From positions 2,955,318 through 3,019,317 of the forward strand of contig NZ_CP150886.1 in NCBI RefSeq assembly GCF_038050375.1: DNA of 64,000 nucleotides. The letters run 5' to 3'. This stretch comes from Okeanomitos corallinicola TIOX110 (GTDB taxonomy: Bacteria > Cyanobacteriota > Cyanobacteriia > Cyanobacteriales > Nostocaceae). Under the pieces are notes generated by a model, which ran no database searches, was not told the origin of the DNA, and was given only the letters and a program-made list of their open reading frames with translations. The translations under genes were made by a program, and so were the position numbers. Positions 18,828 through 25,812 of the stretch are shown one piece after another. Position 1 is the first letter of the stretch; each line of letters starts with the position of its first letter.

Positions 18828-19449
18828 GTTTTGCTCCTGCGGCTTTGAGTTTTTGCCGTATTCCCCGAATATGTACTTTGACTGTATCTTGTCCTGGTGT
18901 ATCCATAGATGACCACAGGTGATCAAGTATTTGCTGACGACTGAGGACATGGCCATGATGACGGAGGAATAATTCTAATAATTGATATTCTTTTGGTGTT
19001 ACAGCTAATAATTTTTCTCTGTAAGTTACCGTACAAATAGCCGGATCAAGTTGCAATTCTCCCCATTCTAAAAAGTTCGATCTTGGGGCAATTCCCCGAC
19101 GTAACAAAGCCCGAATTCTGGCTAGTAATTCCTGTAAATCAAAGGGTTTGATCACGTAATCATCAGCACCAGCATCTAAACCTTGTACTTTATCTGTGCT
19201 GTTATCTCTGGCGGTTAACATCAGCACTGGTAATGTATAACCACGTCGTCTCATTCTTTGACATAATTCTATGCCATTTAATTTTGGTAGCATCACATCT
19301 AGAAGAATTAAATCATAGCTAAAGGCTGTCATAAAGTCCCATCCTTCTTCACCATCACCAGCGATATCAACGGCATAATTATGATCAGTTAAGGCTTCTG
19401 ACAAAGATGCAGCTATGCGTTCGTCATCTTCTACTAATAAAAGTTTCAT
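18772..19449 (-). CDS. OmpR/PhoB-family response regulator
   Basis: The 225 residues have a receiver domain with acidic pocket 'VEDDER', phosphorylation site Asp51 in 'LILLDVMLPKLNG', the Thr/Ser switch in 'VLMLTARDNS' and the Lys in 'YVIKPFDL'. The C-terminal winged helix has 'LLAVTPKEYQLLELFLRHHG' and 'VKVHIRGIRQKLKAAG'. It acts as a DNA-binding transcription factor once phosphorylated by the histidine kinase encoded just downstream. The upstream gap (19450-19571) is shared with the divergent DUF4363 lipoprotein gene, a likely regulatory target by position (inference). Confidence 0.95.
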   Translation of the reverse strand: MKLLLVEDDERIAASLSEALTDHNYAVDIAGDGEEGWDFMTAFSYDLILLDVMLPKLNGIELCQRMRRRGYTLPVLMLTARDNSTDKVQGLDAGADDYVIKPFDLQELLARIRALLRRGIAPRSNFLEWGELQLDPAICTVTYREKLLAVTPKEYQLLELFLRHHGHVLSRQQILDHLWSSMDTPGQDTVKVHIRGIRQKLKAAGAKHDFIETVYGLGYRLNQNV

Positions 19450-19571
19450 AACGCTGTGAATTTCAAAATGTGAATCTCAAAATATGACTCTTTCCGAGTT
19501 CTTTACCTTTGTTGTTTTATTCTAGGGAATTATGGGTGTACAAATAAAATATCATCTATCAGGAGTTGACC

Positions 19572-20003
19572 ATGAAGCGTTTTCAGGCAATTGCAATAAT
19601 TACAGGGATGAGCTTACTAACTTTGGTAGGCTGTGGTAATAATGAACAAGCTACGATTGAAACTACCCCGGCTACAACTGCTAATACTCCTGTTAATAGT
19701 AATGTAGCAGCAAGTCCAGCATCAACAACTAATGATGGTTTATTGGCTGTATTAGCTAAAACTAAAACCGCAGTTACATCTGATAATTTTGCTCAAGCTA
19801 AACAAGAATTTGATCAATTTGAGGATGTTTGGAAAGACGTAGAAGATGGAATAAAAGCTAAATCTCGTGATAATTATGAAGCCATCGAAAAAAGTATGGA
19901 TGAAATTTCTGGAGAACTGAAAGCTGCTCAACCCCAAAAAGAGAAATTATTAACAGAATTACAGTCTTTAGAAACCACCATCAATACTGTTTCTAAGTCT
20001 TAA
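19572..20003 (+). CDS. DUF4363-like lipoprotein
   Basis: The protein has 143 residues from ATG 19572, chosen for an 'aggag' six bases upstream. It has a lipoprotein signal: 'IAIITGMSLLTLVGCGN' with the lipobox cysteine near residue 21. A Thr/Ala/Asn-rich low-complexity linker (about 27-57) leads to a helical domain with 'FAQAKQEFDQFEDVWKDVED' and 'MDEISGELKAAQ', matching the DUF4363 pattern as I recall it. It is anchored on the periplasmic side. It is divergent from the two-component system and might be controlled by it. Function unknown. Confidence 0.8.
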   Translation: MKRFQAIAIITGMSLLTLVGCGNNEQATIETTPATTANTPVNSNVAASPASTTNDGLLAVLAKTKTAVTSDNFAQAKQEFDQFEDVWKDVEDGIKAKSRDNYEAIEKSMDEISGELKAAQPQKEKLLTELQSLETTINTVSKS

Positions 20004-20035
20004 TTAATGTACCCAATCCCCAACAGAGAAGATGA

Positions 20036-21277
20036 ATGTTACAGCTATTAAAAAATAGATTAAATAGTACCATAAAATCGAAATGGTGGGGAAGTTGCTT
20101 AACCAGCTTTATTAGCGAATTTTTAAGTAACAGCGGGCATTTTTTGATCCTGAAAAATCTCGCTGATGTTGCACTCTATGGGTGGGAACAATATATTAAT
20201 GACCCCACTGAATATTTACTATTTGGGGCAATGTTGGTACAAACATTTTATTTGTCAAAACCAGGATCATCTCGGTTGTTTGGTAATCTAATTGGTGTGG
20301 GTATTTACACTTTAATTGATTTGCCAGCAGATGGGTATGAATTTTTTGAAAATCCCAGTCATATTGTTTTTTGGCTATTTTCTATGGCGATCGCCATTTT
20401 ACAAGGTATTCGCTACCACTGGAAACCAAGTCTAGAACGTTGGACAATTCCTTTAGAAAGTTTGGTGCGGATGCTGATGCTACTAGGTTTTTATCTAGTG
20501 GTAAATATAGGTGTAAATTACAATCAGCCCCAGGAAATATCATTTCTAGAAAAGTTTTCTGCTTCAGCTACCCATAAATATTTAATTGCTAGTTTATTTT
20601 TAGTGGGTTTATTACTTGGTTTTCAGAGATTGCAGATTATTATTCAGCAAAAAAAACTACAAGAAACTGCCAATATATTAAGAAATTTAGCAGAATGGGG
20701 CATGGGAACTCATGCTGTCAATAAGGTTGTGAATAACCCAGAAGGTTGGGAATTTCAACAGTGCGATCGCGCTATTTTATTTATGGATATTCGCGGGTTT
20801 ACTTCCTGGTGTGAACAGACTGAAACCAAAATTGTCGCCGATGTTCTTAACTCCTATTATCAGCACGTAGAACCAGCCGCCGCCTATTATCAACCCCTGC
20901 GTATTACTTTAACTGCTGATGAAATTATGGCTATTTATGCCACTCCAAAACAAGCAGTTTCCGCCGCTCAAGCGATGCAAAAAGCAGCCATAGAAATTCT
21001 TGCACCTTACGGAATTGGTGCTGGTTGTGCTGTTCATTGTGGTACGGTTGTAGAAGGATTATTTGGTGGCGAAAAAGCCCGCACCTATACTGTTATTGGC
21101 GATGTAGTTAATACGGCTAAACGTTTAGAAAGTACAACTCCAGCGGGAGAAATTACTATTTCTGATCATGTTCATCAAAAATTAGGTTGTAAATGTATGG
21201 TTAAACCCCGACAGGCGATCGCTCTCAAAGGTAAAACCCAATCATTAATGGCTTGGCAACTTATTAATATTAATTAG
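20036..21277 (+). CDS. Class III adenylate/guanylate cyclase with membrane N-terminus
   Basis: The 413 residues contain about five membrane segments in residues 50-215, then a class III cyclase domain. The first metal Asp251 is in 'LFMDIRGFTSW', the second Asp295 in 'TADEIMAIY', and the transition-state pair Asn359/Arg363 in 'GDVVNTAKRLE'. The position that normally carries the adenine-selecting Lys before the second Asp appears to be Thr (ITLTADE), and the one that normally carries Asp before 'YTVIGD' is Thr (RTYTVIGD), so base preference is unclear. Otherwise the catalytic set is intact. It should make cAMP, cGMP or another cyclic nucleotide at the membrane. It starts 32 bases after the lipoprotein gene, so the two may be co-transcribed. 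Confidence 0.87.
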   Translation: MLQLLKNRLNSTIKSKWWGSCLTSFISEFLSNSGHFLILKNLADVALYGWEQYINDPTEYLLFGAMLVQTFYLSKPGSSRLFGNLIGVGIYTLIDLPADGYEFFENPSHIVFWLFSMAIAILQGIRYHWKPSLERWTIPLESLVRMLMLLGFYLVVNIGVNYNQPQEISFLEKFSASATHKYLIASLFLVGLLLGFQRLQIIIQQKKLQETANILRNLAEWGMGTHAVNKVVNNPEGWEFQQCDRAILFMDIRGFTSWCEQTETKIVADVLNSYYQHVEPAAAYYQPLRITLTADEIMAIYATPKQAVSAAQAMQKAAIEILAPYGIGAGCAVHCGTVVEGLFGGEKARTYTVIGDVVNTAKRLESTTPAGEITISDHVHQKLGCKCMVKPRQAIALKGKTQSLMAWQLININ

Positions 21278-21306
21278 GTTTTTTAGGATTTTTAAAAAGT
21301 CTATTT

Positions 21307-21861
21307 TTATCTTTTATTATTGTGCATATAACGATAAATTTCCGCAATATTTCTAGCATCATCAATACCTCGGTGATGTGTACCTTTTAATTCCATTCCT
21401 AACTTTTCCAAGGCTTGTTTCATGCCAAATTTATGGGATACTCCTAAATATTCCGAAAATTCTATTTTAATATTTCTGTGTTCTGTCCCAAAAGGATAAG
21501 GAATATGATGAAATTTACAATCTTGTAAAAATTGGGTTTTATCATAATTTCCCCAAGAACAAAAAATATAATCAGAATTAGGAAATGAATTCAACCAACT
21601 TTGTAAGTTTGACATTGCTTCTCCAAAGGTTGGTGCAGTGTCAACTTGTAGCTGAGTAATACTAGTTAAATTGGTACAGAATTCTGTTAAAATTGGATTT
21701 TGCACAGGTTTAATAAACTGCTGAAACTCAGAATCAATTGCCCAAGTTTGACGATTTAACAATACTGCCCCAATTTCAATAATTTCCATTTGATGACGGG
21801 GAATTGTCTTTTTGTCACAACAAGTAGCTTCTATATCAATGATTAAGAAATAATGGTTCAT
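21307..21861 (-). CDS. DEDDh 3'-5' exonuclease (ERI1/RNase T-like)
   Basis: The 184 residues have ExoI 'FLIIDIEATC' (Asp9, Glu11), ExoII around 'CSWGNYDKTQF' (Asp near 106), and ExoIII 'THHRGIDDARNIAEIY' (His and Asp near 163-168), giving a complete DEDDh set. The conserved 'EIIEIGAVLL' follows ExoI. This group resembles the ERI1/KapD-like exonucleases that trim RNA 3' ends; the substrate here is not known. The gene is cytoplasmic and lies 15 bases after the next minus-strand gene, so the two probably share a transcript. Confidence 0.9.
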   Translation of the reverse strand: MNHYFLIIDIEATCCDKKTIPRHQMEIIEIGAVLLNRQTWAIDSEFQQFIKPVQNPILTEFCTNLTSITQLQVDTAPTFGEAMSNLQSWLNSFPNSDYIFCSWGNYDKTQFLQDCKFHHIPYPFGTEHRNIKIEFSEYLGVSHKFGMKQALEKLGMELKGTHHRGIDDARNIAEIYRYMHNNKR

Positions 21862-21876
21862 AGGTGATTAATAAGA

Positions 21877-22341
21877 TTAGTTTTCAGTTGATAAAAATGG
21901 TTTGAGTAAACCTTGAAAAATTGCAAAATCTAAAATAATTCTGGCTAAAGCAAACCAAAAAATACTTTCTGCGGCTAAAATTACAAACGGTAAAATACTA
22001 TTATTAATATTCCAACCTAATTCTATTTGCGATAAACCTCTGACTAAACCAAAAGCAAAAACAGCACCAGATTTAAGGTGAGAATTTTTATCTGCACGAA
22101 TAATATAACGGTAAGTTACACCAAATAGAAAACCGGAAAAACCAGCAATACCAGCACTGAGTAGAAATTCTAAATTAATTACTAAATTAATTAGTTGAAA
22201 TTGATTTATATTCAGTATATCAAAATACTGATTTAGCAGCAACTCATTAATAACAGTAGTCAGTAAAAAAGAGAAAGCAACAGCAAAACTACCAATAATA
22301 CCCGCCTTGAGAGATTCTAACCTTTCTTGCATGAGTTTCAT
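21877..22341 (-). CDS. Conserved cyanobacterial integral membrane protein
   Basis: The protein has 154 residues from ATG 22341 (TTG 22422 gives a 27-residue extension that is poorly supported and would push into the petN promoter). About four hydrophobic segments are visible: 'IIGSFAVAFSFLLTTVI', 'LLSAGIAGFSGFLFGVTY', 'SGAVFAFGLVRGLSQI' and 'LPFVILAAESIFWFALAR'. The N-terminal amphipathic 'QERLESLKAG' is notable. No known domain is recognised. It is divergent from petN, which starts 100 bases away, and upstream of the exonuclease gene. Confidence 0.75.
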   Translation of the reverse strand: MKLMQERLESLKAGIIGSFAVAFSFLLTTVINELLLNQYFDILNINQFQLINLVINLEFLLSAGIAGFSGFLFGVTYRYIIRADKNSHLKSGAVFAFGLVRGLSQIELGWNINNSILPFVILAAESIFWFALARIILDFAIFQGLLKPFLSTEN

Positions 22342-22441
22342 AAACCAAGTTGCCCTTCTGTTAACACCATTAAACAATCTACCGCCTTTCCCGGTATGAT
22401 AAACATTAGAGACCTTTTGCAATTATTTGAAAAGTAGAACT

Positions 22442-22528
22442 ATGATTTTGACATTGGGTTGGGTATCACTCTTGGTTGTGTTCACTTGGTCTATTTCTAT
22501 GGTAGTTTGGGGACGCAACGGACTATAA
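22442..22528 (+). CDS. petN: Cytochrome b6-f complex subunit PetN
   Basis: This is a 28-residue single-helix protein, short enough to be missed by gene finders. It matches PetN almost end to end: '[14 protein letters not shown]' followed by '[12 protein letters not shown]'. PetN is a small subunit at the periphery of the cytochrome b6-f complex in the thylakoid membrane and is needed for complex stability (established). The usual form begins MDILTLGW; here it begins M-I-L-T, one residue shorter. It has no clear Shine-Dalgarno sequence, like many cyanobacterial photosynthesis genes. A small membrane protein gene follows after seven bases. Confidence 0.95.
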   Translation: MILTLGWVSLLVVFTWSISMVVWGRNGL

Positions 22529-22535
22529 ATAAATC

Positions 22536-22697
22536 GTGAACAGTCCATTTCTGAGTGTTTTAGCGTTAGTTGCCCTCGTGTTACTCGTAGGAGTTACAGG
22601 TGGTGTAGTTTATTTAACCTTGGCAGATTGGCGCGATCGTCGTCGTCAAGAAGACGAAACCCGCGAACTCAAACGCAGTACAGCCAAACGACGCTAA
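22536..22697 (+). CDS. 53-residue single-helix membrane protein downstream of petN
   Basis: A GTG at 22536 opens a 53-residue frame: polar N-terminus (NSPFLS), one strong membrane helix (VLALVALVLLVGVTGGVVYL), then a highly charged tail 'DWRDRRRQEDETRELKRSTA' ending KRR. The amphipathic-charged composition and intact stop at 22697 argue that it is real. It starts only seven bases after petN, so both are probably one transcript. I do not recognise a named family. A role near the b6-f complex or thylakoid membrane is only a guess from position. Confidence 0.75.
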   Translation: MNSPFLSVLALVALVLLVGVTGGVVYLTLADWRDRRRQEDETRELKRSTAKRR

Positions 22698-22710
22698 GGT
22701 TTTGACCAAA

Positions 22711-22886
22711 AGAATGGGATACAAGCCCCGTCCTTCTAGGACGGCTTTATGGTAAAATTTAGGTATAGTCGCCATAGGGCATTGGGAGACTCTAAACGGA
22801 CATGGAGGGACGGTAAGACCACTTGTGGCGCATCCCAGCGAAGTGTCAAGGAATCCTCGCTCCTTTAGGACGAGGAGGTATGTCAA
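22711..22886 (+). mobile_element. Transposase-less IS200/IS605-like element with omega-RNA-like right end
   Basis: The left part has a hairpin ccgtcc-ttcta-ggacgg (22728-22744) inside 'aagccccgtcc...ggacggcttt', typical of IS200/IS605 left ends. The right part (about 22790-22885) is GC-richer and finishes with a second hairpin (cctcg/cgagg, 22855-22875) followed by 'ggtatgtcaa', which resembles right ends that encode TnpB guide RNA. No transposase or TnpB frame is present, so this is a non-autonomous copy or a relic. Opposite-strand open frames here are chance. Confidence 0.65.
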
Positions 22887-22943
22887 AACAAATATCAGCT
22901 TATTTCTGGGCTGAAAAATCTATGTGGGGGTGGGATCTATTAT

Positions 22944-23200
22944 CTATCCCCTCATAACTTTAGAAGAAATCACTGCTAAACAGGATATTAAACGAGTTCG
23001 AGCATAGATCGAAGTTGTTTCTCTTCCCAAGGGTACAACCGTACAAGTTGAAATAAATTCTAGATAACGGGGTAAATTTTGCAATGGACGGGATGAATTT
23101 TCAGCACCAAATAACAATTCTCCGGCTACTACTAAAGGTAAAATAACTTCTGGTAACGTTAACACTCTTTCAATAATTGCTGCGTCACCATTTAAAAAAC
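22944..23200 (-). pseudogene. PIN-domain toxin (VapC-like) relic
   Basis: The minus-strand frame reads 'FLNGDAAIIERVLTLPEV' (partly upstream of any start), then 'ILPLVVAGELLFGAENS' and 'LPRYLEFISTCTVVPLG', ending 'TTSIYARTRL'. These are central blocks of VapC-type PIN ribonucleases. Both ends are missing: the N-terminal acidic 'LLDTN' block is absent and the frame diverges after ARTRL before the 'GRPIPENDLWIAA' block. No antitoxin gene is visible. It therefore is a decayed toxin gene, not functional. Confidence 0.7.
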
Positions 23201-23275
23201 GAACTGCAAGCGATCGCTACCCTCATCGCAGTCATCGCTATCATGTAAACATAGCGGCGTGTTTATTTAACTGTA

Positions 23276-23797
23276 TTACTTGCTTGCGTTCTTTTCAATT
23301 TTTTTGAGATAGCATTCAGTATTACTCACAATTTTTTCTAAAACCTTTGAAATATATGGAGTAAACTGCTCCTTTGAAATAGTTTCATAAGGATACTGAT
23401 GCACCTTCTTCAAAGAATTGACAATTTCCGTTTTTGTCTTAGTATCTAAACTTAAAAAAGGATCATTGCGATTGTAATTGTGAAAACTAGTAAGATGGAT
23501 CAGGTTACAACTCAAGTCGTAAACAAGCTTTACCCAGCCGACTTCTTGATCAACCATTACCCTATCAGTAACAGGCCACTTTTTTCCCGATCTGAAATCA
23601 CGAAGAATCCTCGTTAACTTTACAGAGTCTTGAAGACTGCACAAATAAGAAACTCTAATAAGAGAATCTATTTCCTGTCGCAGCACCGTAATTGCAACAC
23701 CAATAATGCCATTTTCTAGAAGGATACTTACAGCTTTTTGATGCTCTATGGAACGTTCTCTAACAGTTTGACAAAATTCGTTTATTAAACTGTCCAT
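23276..23797 (-). CDS. Hypothetical helical protein, possibly HEPN/AbiV-like
   Basis: The 173 residues are nearly all helical with no membrane segment. The N-terminus 'EHQKAVSILLENGIIGVAITVLRQEIDSLIRVSYL' (in pieces) and the central 'YDLSCNLIHLTSFHNY' look like an all-alpha dimer of the HEPN sort, with an Asn-x3-His that could be a reduced RNase motif. That link is weak inference. The GC and codon use look unlike the photosynthesis genes, and it sits beside a toxin relic and a mobile-element relic, so it may be acquired accessory DNA. Function unknown. Confidence 0.6.
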   Translation of the reverse strand: MDSLINEFCQTVRERSIEHQKAVSILLENGIIGVAITVLRQEIDSLIRVSYLCSLQDSVKLTRILRDFRSGKKWPVTDRVMVDQEVGWVKLVYDLSCNLIHLTSFHNYNRNDPFLSLDTKTKTEIVNSLKKVHQYPYETISKEQFTPYISKVLEKIVSNTECYLKKIEKNASK

Positions 23798-24167
23798 ATA
23801 CCCTATTTAAGTATTTAAACTCTTATAAATTTCCTAATTTCGCCATAATGTCCGGACAATAATCATAAAATTTAACAATAACTCAAATATCCAAGTGTTT
23901 GACCACAGTTTTTAGGAATACTTATTGAAGTAAATACGTAATTAACCAAAATTGCTAATTATAAAGTCAAGTATTGTATAATTTATAATACGTAATCTGT
24001 GTTAAAATTCCGTCTCCATCCTGTAAATCCTTAAATCCTGGACATCCTGATATGGCTTACGCCACGCTTCGCTATCAGACAACAACAACATGGCAACTTA
24101 TAAAAAAGTCAATTAGTCTTAATTTTAGTTACAGTTAGATCACAAATAAATCGTGAGGGGTGATACT
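23798..24167. promoter_or_regulatory. AT-rich gap before the radical SAM gene with a small repeat
   Basis: The gap separates two divergent genes and holds their promoters. Near 23972-23992 an AT-rich inverted repeat (gtataatttataatac) occurs. At about 24050-24078 'atggcttacgccacgcttcgctat' is a short dispersed repeat also seen inverted near 32797. No gene is visible. Confidence 0.45.
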
Positions 24168-25745
24168 ATGCGTGTCTTGCTAGTTTATCCAATATTTCCC
24201 AGAACCTTTTGGTCCTATGAAAAAATCCTAGCATTGGTTGACAGAAAGGTTCTACTACCACCATTAGGTTTAGTTACAGTAGCGGCTATCCTACCCCAAG
24301 AATGGGAGTTTAAGCTAGTAGATCGTAACATTCGCGCCGCTACAGAAGAAGAATGGGCATGGGCAGATATAGTCATTTTCTCGGCTATGATTGTCCAGAA
24401 ACAAGACTTACTAGATCAAATTAGAGAAGCAAAACGCCGGGGTAAGTTGGTAGCATTGGGTGGTCCTTACCCCACGTCTACACCCCATGAAGTGGAAGCA
24501 GCAGGTGCAGATTACCTAATTCTGGATGAAGGGGAAATCACTTTACCCATGTTTGTGGAAGCGGTACAAAAAGGTGAAAAATCTGGAGTTTTCCGCGCTA
24601 CTGAAAAGCCTGATGTCACTGGTACACCGATTCCCCGCTTTGATTTATTGGAATTTAATGCCTATGATATGATGTCTGTGCAGTTTTCGCGGGGTTGTCC
24701 TTTCCAATGCGAATTTTGCGACATCATTGTTCTATATGGACGCAAACCCAGAACCAAAAGCCCTGAACAACTTTTAGCAGAATTAGATTATCTCTATGAG
24801 TTGGGTTGGAGACGCGGTGTATTCATGGTTGATGATAACTTTATTGGCAACAAACGCAATGTGAAATTGTTGCTAAAAGAGTTAAAAGTTTGGATGGCTG
24901 AACATCAATATCCTTTCAATTTTGATACAGAAGCTTCCATTGATTTGGCACAAGATCAAGAGATGATGGAGTTGATGGTTGATTGTGGATTTAAAGCCGT
25001 ATTTTTGGGTATTGAAACCCCAGATGAAGACAGTTTACAACTAACTAAAAAATTCCAAAATACTCGCAGTTCTTTAACTGAGTCGGTAGAAACTATTATC
25101 AAAGCCGGTTTACGACCAATGGCTGGGTTTATTATTGGTTTTGATGGTGAAAAAGCCGGTGCTGGCGATCGCATCGTTAGATTTGCTGAACTAGCTGCCA
25201 TTCCTTCCACCACCTTTGCTATGTTACAGGCGTTACCTAACACTGCATTGTGGCATCGCTTGAAAAAAGAAGGACGACTACGGGAAAACAAAGACGGGAA
25301 TATCAATCAAACCACATTGATGAATTTTATTCCTACCCGTCCTCTGGAAGAACTAGCGAGGGAATATGTGGAAGCTTTTTGTGCTTTATATGATCCTGTA
25401 GCTTATTTAGATCGCACCTATCGCTGTTTTATGATGTTGGGTTCTCCTAAATGGACAGCACCAGCGAAAACACCGGAATGGGTAGTTATCAAAGCTTTGT
25501 TAATAGTAATTTGGCGACAAGGTTTTAAACGAGAAACTCGTTGGAAATTCTGGCATCATTTCTTTAGTATTCTCAAGCATAATCCTAAAGTGATTGAGCA
25601 GTACGTTTCTACCTGCGCTCACATCGAGCATTTTATGGAATATCGGCAAATTGTGCGCGATGAAATCGAAAGCCAACTCGCTGCTTATTTAGCCCAAGGT
25701 GCAGAAAAACCTTATGTTCCAGAAAAGGAAAAAGCTGTAGCTTAA
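24168..25745 (+). CDS. B12-binding radical SAM protein (DUF4070 type)
   Basis: The protein has 525 residues from ATG 24168, preceded by 'aggggtgatact'. The N-terminal B12-binding domain (about 1-150) has 'VLLPPLGLVTVAAILP' and 'GGPYPTSTPHEV' but no DxHxxG motif. The radical SAM core has 'SRGCPFQCEFCDII' (Cys177, Cys181, Cys184), then 'FMVDDNFIGNKRNVK' and 'KAVFLGIETPDEDSL'. A C-terminal DUF4070-like region follows. The order matches cobalamin-dependent methylases such as the hopanoid C-2 methylase HpnP; whether it is HpnP itself is not decidable here. It lies alone, with a stem-loop after the stop. Confidence 0.88.
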   Translation: MRVLLVYPIFPRTFWSYEKILALVDRKVLLPPLGLVTVAAILPQEWEFKLVDRNIRAATEEEWAWADIVIFSAMIVQKQDLLDQIREAKRRGKLVALGGPYPTSTPHEVEAAGADYLILDEGEITLPMFVEAVQKGEKSGVFRATEKPDVTGTPIPRFDLLEFNAYDMMSVQFSRGCPFQCEFCDIIVLYGRKPRTKSPEQLLAELDYLYELGWRRGVFMVDDNFIGNKRNVKLLLKELKVWMAEHQYPFNFDTEASIDLAQDQEMMELMVDCGFKAVFLGIETPDEDSLQLTKKFQNTRSSLTESVETIIKAGLRPMAGFIIGFDGEKAGAGDRIVRFAELAAIPSTTFAMLQALPNTALWHRLKKEGRLRENKDGNINQTTLMNFIPTRPLEELAREYVEAFCALYDPVAYLDRTYRCFMMLGSPKWTAPAKTPEWVVIKALLIVIWRQGFKRETRWKFWHHFFSILKHNPKVIEQYVSTCAHIEHFMEYRQIVRDEIESQLAAYLAQGAEKPYVPEKEKAVA

Positions 25746-25753
25746 TCATCAGC

Positions 25754-25786
25754 AGATCCCCAATTTAATGATGAAGTTGGGGATCT
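25754..25786. terminator. Probable bidirectional terminator between convergent genes
   Basis: A perfect 10-bp stem, agatccccaa (25754-25763) with ttggggatct (25777-25786), and a 13-base loop lie between the plus-strand radical SAM gene and the minus-strand channel gene. It has no T-run, so termination may be weak or depend on another factor. Confidence 0.5.
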
Positions 25787-25812
25787 ATATGTATCTGGGA
25801 TTAATAGGATTA

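Noticed and set aside
18828-18956. N-terminal extension of the histidine kinase
   Set aside because: It is the antiphase reading of the response regulator's winged-helix region; ATG 18827 has a strong Shine-Dalgarno.
22614-22886. Minus-strand 90-residue open frame
   Set aside because: It runs opposite the end of the 53-residue gene and the IS200/IS605-like relic and resembles no protein.
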